From assembly GCA_018257865.1 (NCBI GenBank), contig JAEUBA010000065.1, forward strand, positions 62,001 through 126,000: a stretch of DNA of 64,000 nucleotides, given 5' to 3'. Positions 32,352 through 40,911 of this stretch are shown one piece after another. The position numbers and the translations under genes are program-made. Each line of letters starts with the position of its first letter. The first letter of the stretch is position 1. Under the pieces are notes generated by a model that saw nothing but the letters and a program-made list of their open reading frames with translations, ran no database searches and was not told the origin of the DNA. The DNA comes from Stereocaulon alpinum. Lineage: Eukaryota > Ascomycota > Lecanoromycetes > Lecanorales > Stereocaulaceae.

Positions 32352-33720
32352 CGTTGAAGAAGTGCCGAATTGGTCGTTTCTTCGAGTGGCAGTAGAGGAA
32401 GCAGTTGTCGTCAACTCGTTCTCTCAGGCCCCCAATCTCTTGAACAGCTTGTGCTCTATCGCGAAGTGGACGGAGCACGAGCTGCTGGTTGTGTGAGAGG
32501 GAGGAGGTGAGGATGATTCCACTGCGTTCATGGTGGGCGCTAGCAGTGATTGCAAGTCCTAAGGTTCTTTGGGTAAGGGATGTACGAGTAGCTTAATGTA
32601 GGTGAGGTGTGAGTAGCTCTTATTGATGCAATCGATATATAAGAAGCTAGAGATGGTGGATAGGGAGGAACACGACTTGCATTGACGCGACAGTATATGA
32701 CCAACCGTATAGATCTGAGACTTGCCCGCTTGCACACCCCGAATATGGTAATCTGCACGTTTCCAGGTGGTGTGCGGATGATCACTGGGAATATGACGAT
32801 CCTGGATGGCAACTTTGCTGAATGGCAAGGAATAAGCGAGGAGAACGGCGGGATGACATGGTGGTAGTGGGGTCAAAATATATGACAATACAACATTATC
32901 AGAATCTGCTAGTGTCAGGCAGCGTAATAAACCATCCATGAGAAGCTCCAGGCTCTTAACAGACACTCCCGCTTGCAGTAACATCCCCTCCTCTCCTCTC
33001 CAAATCCCCGCTGTCTCGAAGGTATACAGGCATATCCCAAGTAGCTTATCTCAGCATGGTTCCTCTATATTGGAACTACCTGAGTAGGATGCGGAGGCCC
33101 CGTTTGCGCGTTCTAGCCCGAATAACAATAGCCATGTTGGGCGCAAGACACGAGGGGATAGGGGTCAGGCGTTGCGGCGATCGTAGTTGGCGCTAGCACT
33201 AGCGCCCCATTGTAATCGGATATTGCTCCGTCAGAACAGCGAATTGTCAATTCCCCCTTGTATTATATAAGCTACGTCTCCGGACCTAGCTCCATGCCCT
33301 TCTAGCGCTCTCGTAGATGTCGCCGAAGAGGCTACACCAGCTGCTTTCCATCTCATGCTGTCCATCTCTGACATTGTACCATCTTTCTACTTCGAACGTC
33401 GGGTAGACTGGACCTGTGTGCCCTTGGTACACTTCTCGGTGATGTCTGCCTTTGATTAGTAAAAGTTTCCGAACCCCTTGTCGCTTGTAAACCATGTATC
33501 AGCTCCTGAGGGACCAACGTTCTCTATCATACTACCACATTACCATCGAACATCTTCTCTGTTATTTCTCTTGCTTCTGACCTTGTTAGTCTCTACGGTC
33601 GCGAGATTTCCAGGCCGGCGCTGGCTTGTTTATGGTCTGAGCTACCGCTATATCAGAGTCTAGATTCGTCTCCTCTCCGCCACCAATTTAGAGCGACTGC
33701 TTGAATAGACATCTTGCACA
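32352..33720. promoter_or_regulatory. Divergent 1.4-kb upstream region (transcription factor / CAB2)
   Basis: This region lies between opposite starts and holds short open frames only (for example minus 32559..32984). A possible 5' exon of the transcription factor begins at about 32531. Pyrimidine-rich runs precede the CAB2 ATG (about 33550-33720), as is common near fungal transcription starts. Confidence 0.45.
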
Positions 33721-34908
33721 ATGGAAGGTGCGGGTCAGAAGGAGTCTGTTCCAGTGCCCAAAGAGAGAAGCTATTTTCGCGACAATCCTCCCCCAACGAC
33801 TCTAGAATCTCACACCAAGCTGGCAAAAGCATTCATTTCCTACCATGTGCGCTCCAACAGAGGTGTAGTATTGATCACCTCGGGTGGCACGACTGTGCCT
33901 CTGGAAAACCAAACTGTCCGATTCATTGACAACTTTTCCGCTGGCACCCGTGGAGCTACTTCAGCAGAATATTTCCTAGAGGCTGGCTATGCCGTGATCT
34001 TCCTTCACCGCCAGTTCTCACTACTGCCATACTCACGACACTACAGCCATTCTACAAATTGTTTCCTCGACTTCATGACTGAGGGGCAAAATGGCGAGGT
34101 GGAAGTAAATCCGGAGTATCAGCAAAAGATGCTGGGCGTCCTGCGGAAGTACAATGCCGCGAAAAGAGAGAACAAGCTATTGATGCTTCCTTTCACAACA
34201 ATTACGGAGTACTTATGGGAGCTCAGAGAGGTTGCTACTTTGATGAGGCCTCTCGGACCAAAGGCACTGTTCTATCTTGCAGCAGCAGTTTCAGACTTCT
34301 TTCTACCAAAAGATCGCATTTCTGAGCACAAGATCCAGTCATCGGACAATAAAGAGCCCGTGGCAAATGGCTCATCGAAATCCGAGACTTCTGCTGGCCC
34401 ACCAGTAGGCCACGGAAAGCAGCTCAAGATCGACCTGGACCCTGTTCCAAAGTTCCTGAAGACGCTCGTTGATGGCTGGGCACCAGAGGGCATGATCGTG
34501 AGCTTCAAATTGGAGACTGATCCTTCGCTGTTGGTTTTCAAAGCTCAACAAGCTCTGGAGAAGTACGCACACCATCTGGTCATTGGCAACCTCCTATCAA
34601 CGAGAAAGTACGAGGTAGTTTTTGTAGCACCGAGTGAAGAGGAGCACTGGATTAGGGTACCGGTGCATAGAAGGATCAAAAGTGTTACAGCTCCAAGGCC
34701 GGATATGAAAGTACTGAAGGATGAGCAGACGACGGAGCAGGAATGGTTCAGAGGGGAGCCGGAGCAGGAAATCGAATCACTGATTGTTCCTGAAGTCGCT
34801 AAGATGCACAGGGAGTTCATCGAGAAGGCACAGGAGTCTAAGGCCGAGGATGATGAAGATATGCTGGCTAAAGCATTGGCATGGGCAGATTCTGGGTTGC
34901 AAGACTAA
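33721..34908 (+). CDS. CAB2: Phosphopantothenate-cysteine ligase (CoaB/Cab2), 395 aa
   Basis: A single exon. Cab2 joins 4'-phosphopantothenate to cysteine in coenzyme A biosynthesis, using CTP or ATP activation. The nucleotide-binding DFP fold is clear: LITSGGTTVPLENQTVRFID, then NFSAGTRGATSAEYFLEAGY (about 46-90), a VIFLHRQFSLLPY strand, and FYLAAAVSDFFLPKDR (about 182-200), whose AAVSDF is a family hallmark. KIDLDPVPKFLKTLVDGWAP and ALEKYAHHLVIGNLLSTRK complete the ligase half. It is a stand-alone ligase without the bacterial CoaC decarboxylase domain, as in eukaryotes. The linker around 200-225 is Ser/Lys/Glu-rich and likely disordered. It is followed by RPS7 on the same strand, 447 bp on. 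Confidence 0.93.
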   Translation: MEGAGQKESVPVPKERSYFRDNPPPTTLESHTKLAKAFISYHVRSNRGVVLITSGGTTVPLENQTVRFIDNFSAGTRGATSAEYFLEAGYAVIFLHRQFSLLPYSRHYSHSTNCFLDFMTEGQNGEVEVNPEYQQKMLGVLRKYNAAKRENKLLMLPFTTITEYLWELREVATLMRPLGPKALFYLAAAVSDFFLPKDRISEHKIQSSDNKEPVANGSSKSETSAGPPVGHGKQLKIDLDPVPKFLKTLVDGWAPEGMIVSFKLETDPSLLVFKAQQALEKYAHHLVIGNLLSTRKYEVVFVAPSEEEHWIRVPVHRRIKSVTAPRPDMKVLKDEQTTEQEWFRGEPEQEIESLIVPEVAKMHREFIEKAQESKAEDDEDMLAKALAWADSGLQD

Positions 34909-35355
34909 CATGTCCACCCTGCACGCTGGACCTCCTCATTGGAGTGTCCCTATGTGCTACGGGAATGCTCCCTTATGGTGGAGTCTATAACGGCCATTGT
35001 AGTACGTTCTGACACTCTACGGCATTGAGTCCGATAAGAGTGGCACACGCCGGGCACCCCAGATCTGTTGATTCAGTTGTTAGCAAATGCTTCCGAGATT
35101 GGTTGGATACAAGAGCTTGACTATAAACTTCTGTATCACTACTCACAGGGAATCTACCCAGGAACTTATATTGCATGCCAGATTGACTTGAAGAAGCAAC
35201 GGGTAATTGTAATCCTCCCAGCATGCCAAGACTTTTCGGCTACTCAATAGGGCTGAACGCCAAGCCCACAACTGGATCGCGACCTTGGGGCTCCGTTCTC
35301 ACACTGCCAGCAACTACTCCCCTCCACAGACAGCGACAGCTCCACCACTGCAATC
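34909..35355. promoter_or_regulatory. CAB2 3' region and RPS7 promoter
   Basis: About 450 bases between two plus-strand genes. No further open frame is convincing. The 3' part (about 35260-35355) should contain the RPS7 core promoter and 5' UTR. Confidence 0.5.
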
Positions 35356-36195
35356 ATGGCAGCCCTCAATAAGATCGCGGCGACAAGCCCATCGAGGCAG
35401 CGTCCCTCAGAGCTCGAGACCAGCATCGCCAATGCCCTCTATGACTTAGAGACCAACATCCCAGATATGAAGTCCGCGCTGAGACCGCTGCAATTTGTTT
35501 CCGCTAGAGAAGTAAGAGCCACCATATTCCACGGCACAAATAACACCTCTCAACGACTATAATGCTACGGGGAAGCCTTGTCATTGTGGCCATTCGCGAG
35601 CTACAGAAAGCTCACATAGCCACTCCACAACTTCAGTCACTAGACAAGCAATACTAACACCCTTTCCCTCCTCCACAGATCGAAGTCGGCCACGGCAAAA
35701 AAGCAATCGTCATCTTCGTCCCCGTTCCCCTCCTGCCCGGCTTCCACAAAGTCCAGCAACGGTACACTGCCCCAAAAACCCCCAAGCACCCACAACAATC
35801 ACACACCCACTAACACCCCTTACCCCAGCCTAACCCGCGAACTCGAAAAGAAATTCAGCGACCGCCACGTCCTAATCCTTGCCTCCCGCCGCATCCTCCC
35901 CCGCCCCAAACGCTCCAACCGCTCTCGCACTTCCCAGACGCAAAAACGCCCTCACAGCCGTACCTTGACAGCAGTCCACGATGCGATCCTCAGCGACGTC
36001 GTGTATCCGGTTGAGATCGTTGGGAAGCGGACGAGGACGAGAGAGGATGGGAGTAAAGTGTTGAAGGTTGTGCTGGATGAGAAGGAGAGAGGGGGGGTAG
36101 ACTATAGGTTGGATACGTATGCGGAGGTGTATAGGAAGTTGACGGGGAAGGGGGTTGGGTTTGAGTTTCCGCTTGGGGGGCCGGTGGAGTATTAG
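35356..36195 (+). CDS. RPS7: 40S ribosomal protein S7 (eS7), 201 aa, three exons
   Basis: Exons are 35356..35511, 35679..35761 and 35829..36195, summing to 202 codons. eS7 is a small-subunit ribosomal protein. The N-terminus has SELETSIANALYDLETN and SALRPLQFVSARE, then IEVGHGKKAIVIFVPVPLLP and GFHKVQQRLTRELEKKFSDR across the splices. The RNA-binding core has HVLILASRRILPRPKRSNRS, and the C-terminus ends GVDYRLDTYAEVYRKLTGKG. The length matches fungal S7. Intron 1 is the longest (167 bp) and carries a perfect TACTAAC branch site at 35653-35659, typical of a highly expressed ribosomal protein gene. Its 3' end faces the dynactin p62 gene 149 bp away. Confidence 0.96.
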
Positions 36196-36344
36196 ACGGG
36201 GAGACGACAACAAAGAGGAGATGGCCTGACGCTTGCCTCCATGCGATAGAGGAGCTAGGCTGTAGCAATATCAGGTGGAAAATCAATCAAGTCTTGCAAA
36301 GAGTTCCGAGTTATAGCGCTGAATTTCGGGTATAATGATTTTTG

Positions 36345-38048
36345 TCATAAAGAGCCATCTAACCTCCTCACCCTTCCTACACCAACAACAACCCAGTAAG
36401 CCAGCTCCCTCTTCTCCTTCCTCTCCTCCCCTTTCCCTCCTCCTGCGCCCTCCTCCCTCTCGACCTCAGCCTCCCAGTCCATCCTCACAAACACCGGTAT
36501 TTCAAGAATGTCTCCATCTTCGGCCGTCTCCTCGCTCTCTGTTACATCCGCACAAACGACTTCCACAACCACAGTAGTCCAATTCCTCCCCTTATCCCAC
36601 ACTTTGCCCGCCTCAGCTATCTTCCCACCGTCACCGCCCGCATACTCGACTTTGGACAAACTGAACATCTTGCTCGATCGGCGGCTTTTCGGGTCACCGA
36701 GCGCTTCGTCCCATTGGTCCATATTAGGACCGATGTCAAACTGTGGGCACAAGATTGTAACTTTGTGGCTGGGTCTGCCCGGGGTGTGAGACGGTGTTGC
36801 GAGCGTGATTTTCACAGGGTCGAAGAGAGGGTTCTTGAGTGTGAGGAGGAACTGACTTGCTCGTAGAGGTGGCAGAGCGTTCAATTCGATTAGAGGGAGT
36901 TGAGTCGATGGCGCTGGCTGTAAAGGCTTGAGTGAGATAGTGGGAATGTAATTCAGCGCTACGAGCCTGATTCTGAAGCGTGTGCTTTGGACTTTGGCTT
37001 CGGGCTTGACGAGAATGTGCCGGCATATTCTGCAACGTTTGCTGCGCTTTGTACGGAGTAGCACCTGCGTGGGCCGGAGGTCTTTGACAAATCTAGATGG
37101 GTGTTTCTGCTCTGCTTGCTGTGCTATGCTTGCCGTACTGGTCCAGCCTTGAGTTCGCATCATCTCTATAGCTTCTGCGTCGGACGAGGTATCTAGAACT
37201 CGAAGACCTTCTGACGGGTCTGCGCTCTCTCGCATAGGTGTAGTCTTTGCCTGATCTTTCTTGCCGTACCCACTCCGACCAGTGTAGAGACTCATGATGC
37301 GTGCGAGGCTGTTGGGGGAGCTATAATTGAAGCCTCCAGACGGCGTAAGCAATAGATCTGTAGAGTTCGAGGAAGATAATTGGGAATTGTAGAAGGACCT
37401 TAGTGTCGCGAATACGGAGTCAGGCTCGTCGTCAGGAGTTGCCTCTGAGGGAGACTCTGCGTCTGAGGACTTTGTGCTAACAGCTCTAGATTCTCCACCA
37501 ACCTTCAGCTTGCCTATGTCACTCCGCATATCCGTTAGACTTTTGAACTGCCATCCAATATCCAGGGACGTCCAATTGCAATATCCACAGCTCAGAATCC
37601 ATGGGCCAAGCAGTTGTTTCTGGACAGGGTCAGGATGAACCGAGGTGACAGCCAGAGGACCGGCACATGTAGGGCAATTGAAGCAATTTCTTGTGCATCT
37701 ATCGAGGTGTCGGGTCAACTTACTTGCTTACTCATTGGAGGGGAAAGTATGGAGGCTTACCTACCTACCAGCCTCGCTCTTAACCATACTCGACGGCATT
37801 TCGAACAGGCAATTCGGACAGTACCATGTTACGATTTCTTCTATCGTGCATCTTGGACAGCGGATCTGCTGGCAGTCTTCGCAAAAAAGGAGGTGCTCAA
37901 GCGTGTATAGGGAGAAGTTGGCGCGTGGGGATCTGGGGTCGAATGTTCGTTCCTCATCTTCGTCTCCTTTCGCTGGCGAATTACCGCCATTGATCGGGGT
38001 GGAGACGTCGGTGCAAGGGCAGCTGATGAAGGTGTATGGGAAGCTCAT
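36345..38048 (-). CDS. Dynactin p62 subunit (DCTN4 / RO-2 type), 545 aa, two exons
   Basis: Exons are 37765..38048 and 36345..37698, summing to 546 codons; the intron is 66 bp. p62 is part of the pointed-end complex of the dynactin Arp1 filament and supports dynein cargo transport; N. crassa ro-2 is the fungal reference. Residues 1-130 contain the family's zinc-binding cysteine pairs: LLFCEDCQQIRCPRC, WYCPNCLFEMPSSMVK, CTRNCFNCPTCAGPL and SCGYCNWTSLDIGWQF. The splice joins SEAG to RCTRNC using the second of three overlapping donors (GGTAGGTAGGTAAGCC), the only one that keeps the frame. Further CRICRHILVKPEAK and a beta-rich C-terminus follow, matching known members. It shares a 234-bp intergenic region with ARPC5, another cytoskeletal gene. 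Confidence 0.93.
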
Positions 38049-38282
38049 CGTGAGCGCCTAGTCATCGTGGAACCGTTTGTCTACGGTGGTCTTTCCAGAG
38101 TAAGGTAATGTAGCCAAGTGAAGCCCTGGGATCAACATCCAGCGGGAGCCAACTGCGGGACGACCTCCGCCGCCCACGCGTTTGATGCCTCCAGCTTCCC
38201 CCCCAACCCTCTACCCTCAAACACCCCACCAAACCTTCTCTACAACCCCGTTTACCCATATCACATTACTTCCCTCTCCACC
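38049..38282. promoter_or_regulatory. Short bidirectional promoter, dynactin p62 / ARPC5
   Basis: Only 234 bases separate the divergent start codons of two cytoskeletal genes. Shared control is plausible from spacing but not shown. The sequence near 38180-38280 is pyrimidine-rich, as in many fungal transcription-start regions. Confidence 0.6.
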
Positions 38283-38949
38283 ATGGCAACAGCAAACTGG
38301 CGCACCATAAATATCGACCTCCTAGACCCCGAATCCTCCGCCAACTTCCCCGTCTCCTCCCTCCTCCCCACCATCCCCCAAGTCTCAGCCTCCGAAGTCC
38401 AAACACTCTCAGGCCAAATACGGCAATTATTACGAGGAGGAGATACAGAAGGAGCGCTAAGAGGTGCACTAGAGAATGCGCCGTATGGAGGGGAAGCGGG
38501 CGCGAAGGTGCGTTCTACGCTTGATCCTCAAGGCTACAGCAATAGGCACAGAGACAGCCTCGGTGATCCAGTGGTACGAGAGGAGAGACAGTTGACACGT
38601 CCCCCAGGAAATCCACCTCGCCACAGTCTCCGAGATCCTGCAATCAATAAAAGCATCCGAAATGTCCCCCCTTCTCAGCCGAATATACAATTCAGAAAAC
38701 GGACCCGAAACGCTGGACGTATTGATGAAATACCTCTACAAAGGAATGGCACATTCCTCTCCTCCTAGCAACCCCTCTTCGAAAACGCTCACGCCACAGA
38801 CGACAGGGTTCAGTCAGATACATTCGAGAGGGGGTGGGGAGGGGGGTGGGCAAGCGATGAGCGTGTTGTTGAGTTGGCATGAGAAGTTGGTGGAGATTGC
38901 GGGGGCGGGGAGTATTGTTAGGGTTATGACGGATCGGAGGACTGTTTGA
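38283..38949 (+). CDS. ARC15: Arp2/3 complex subunit 5 (p16-Arc), 188 aa, two exons
   Basis: Exons are 38283..38507 and 38608..38949, summing to 189 codons; the intron is 100 bp. ARPC5 links ARPC4 and ARPC1 in the actin-nucleating Arp2/3 complex. The N-terminus MATANWRTINIDLLDPES and EVQTLSGQIRQLLRGGDTEG match the family. The splice joins GAGAK to EIHLATVSEILQSIKASEMS, the conserved ARPC5 helix. PETLDVLMKYLYKGMA and the C-terminal VLLSWHEKLVEIAGAGSIVR follow. A Gly/Ser-rich insert (about 140-160) lies between the last helices, as in other filamentous fungi. The ATG at 38283 is preferred over the upstream in-frame ATG at 38118 because it gives the canonical start. Confidence 0.94.
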
Positions 38950-39185
38950 AACACCGGCCTAGGGAGGGGGAGGGTGTGGGGCTTATGGAGGGAGGGTGGT
39001 AGAAGAGTGTGAAGATTACGGGGCATATGACCACATCTGGCCCCCATGACTGGAAGACGTCAGCGCCAGTACGATTGCTCGGCAGCGGTTATCTTCATAT
39101 AAAGCATCACTTGCTCGGCTGGCCCCGAAATCTAAAAAATAGACCTATATCCACGACCATGCACCCTCTATATCCCTAATGCATC

Positions 39186-40322
39186 TTACTTTATGTCCCC
39201 GCCCCCAAGAATATCCTTCATATTAACCTGCCCCGTGCCCCTAGGCAGCGGCTTACTCTGTCCTTCGCCCTCCGACCACCCAATCATGTAAATGATCCTG
39301 TATGTAGCCGGCACACTCTCCCCTCCATTCCCATGCAATTCCCTATAAATTCCCTCAGTCGCAGCCAACACGTCCCTCCGCAATCCACTCTTTTCAGCCG
39401 TAAGCGCCGCATTACTCTCGCCCATCGCCTGCAAATCTGCCATCAATGCGAAAACAGATGGATAATCGACTATGATATCGTCGACGTCGACGGTAAGGAG
39501 TTTGAAACCCGCTTTCGTAAGCAGGCCCCCTATGTCCCGTACGTCTGCTAGCGGAGAAACGTGTGTAGAAACCCCGCCCCGTCGATCCAGATCGGCTAGT
39601 TGGAGCGAGGTGCGGAGTTCGAAGAGGGAATCACCACCTAGCATGGCTGCTATGAACGGGCTGTCTGGCTTCAATATATTATTGATTTGCGAAAGCAAGG
39701 AGGGCAGATCGTTGACCCAGTGTAGGGAGAGGGAGGAGAGGACCGCATTGAAAGATTGAGGCTCGAATGGTAAGGGTGTGTCTGCTGGTGGCAGAACAGT
39801 GCGTGTATGCGCGGGTAGGAGTGCATTGAATGGGAGATCGACGTCGCGGTGGAGAAAGGTAGGAGAGGTATCGGCGGAGGTAAGATGTGAGAGGCGGGTG
39901 GATAGGGGAGGCGAGTCCGGGTTCGGGACTGTGAGGGCGCGGGCTATGTTGCAGGCGTTGGCACCAAGGTCGAGGACGGAGGGGAAATGGCGGTTTATAT
40001 CCTTGTGAACATCTCAGCTTCGGAACAATCTCAGTAACTGGGACGGAGAAAGTACGAGGAGGCGCTCGCACAATCTGTTGGCTACTTCGTCGCGGAGGTA
40101 ATCTACCCGCCTACTTGCTTCTGCGTCCGATGCTGCGCGCTCGCGCTGGAGGTGCTTGATTCGATCATTGAAGACTTGCAATGTCGGAACTCCTGATGTT
40201 TGTAGGGCATAGTGTCGATGTGCACGAGGAAGCCGTCGCCGGAGGGCGGGACGAGGGAGGAAGGGCCGCAACGAGGCTGGCTTCATACTGACCCAGCTCA
40301 TGTGGTTCAATTGAAGCTCCAA
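39186..40322 (-). CDS. NDUFAF5: NDUFAF5-like mitochondrial methyltransferase, 360 aa, two exons
   Basis: Exons are 40056..40322 and 39186..40001, summing to 361 codons; the intron is 54 bp (GTACTT...CACAAG). NDUFAF5 is a class I methyltransferase-fold protein in the mitochondrial matrix needed for complex I assembly; the human enzyme hydroxylates an arginine of NDUFS7. The first about 40 residues are rich in Arg, Leu and Ser with no acidic residue after position 2, like a targeting sequence; later ATGs at residues 8 and 13 are alternative starts. QVFNDRIKHLQRERAA and RVDYLRDEVANRLCERLL are family motifs. The splice restores DINRHFPSVLDLGANACNIA, which holds the SAM-site glycines. FNAVLSSLSLHWVNDLPSLL and DSPFIAAMLGGDSLFELRTS follow. 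It converges on ARPC5 with 236 bp between stops. Confidence 0.91.
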
Positions 40323-40911
40323 TTCTTCATGATATGTACAGACTGTAATGACTTCACCGCACCTTTACCGAGGTTCAGCCGGTTTGCAGAAGGGTTCGCC
40401 TTCTCAGTTGCCAACCCCTTGAGCTGTCATTTGGGCCCTAAAGCGACCCTTCCAGGGAGCCTAAGTGCACCGCGGGAAAGGCTAAAGCCATAACCTCCGG
40501 GTATCCTTCTTGCTCCCCAGACGACCTGGTCTAGGCCGTGTTTAAGAAGGGCCTGGGCGGGTGACAATTCGGAGGGTGAGTTCTCCTATGGAAAAACCTA
40601 CACCCGCATCAGGGCTGCCTTACGGGCCTTGTCGCCCGGAAGACAATGCTAAACTGCCCTAGAGACACCTGCTATAGGGTCGATCTTCCAGGTAGCCAGG
40701 GGTAATTTGATGGGTTAATCTTGATTTCCTAGTATTGTATGAGGATGGTATTGGTGAATCGGGAATCTTATGATCTAACAGCACACAAAGTCATTGAGTA
40801 AGAATCAATCCTAGCTTGCGACTCTAAGTACTAAAAACATACACGCTCCAGCGACACAACAATGCAGAGCTTCTTTGCCTCATACTGATCGCTAGGAGTG
40901 GACTGCTCTCT
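40323..40911. other. GC-rich, hairpin-rich region upstream of NDUFAF5
   Basis: No coding frame is supported here. Between 40388 and 40638 several inverted repeats follow closely: 40388-40393/40399-40404, 40533-40537/40550-40554, 40557-40563/40601-40607 and 40623-40627/40634-40638. This is either a structured 5' leader or promoter of NDUFAF5, or an unannotated structured RNA. See the findings. Confidence 0.4.

Noticed and set aside
35512..35678. Possible snoRNA in the long RPS7 intron
   Set aside because: No C/D box pair or H/ACA arrangement was visible; the length alone is not evidence.
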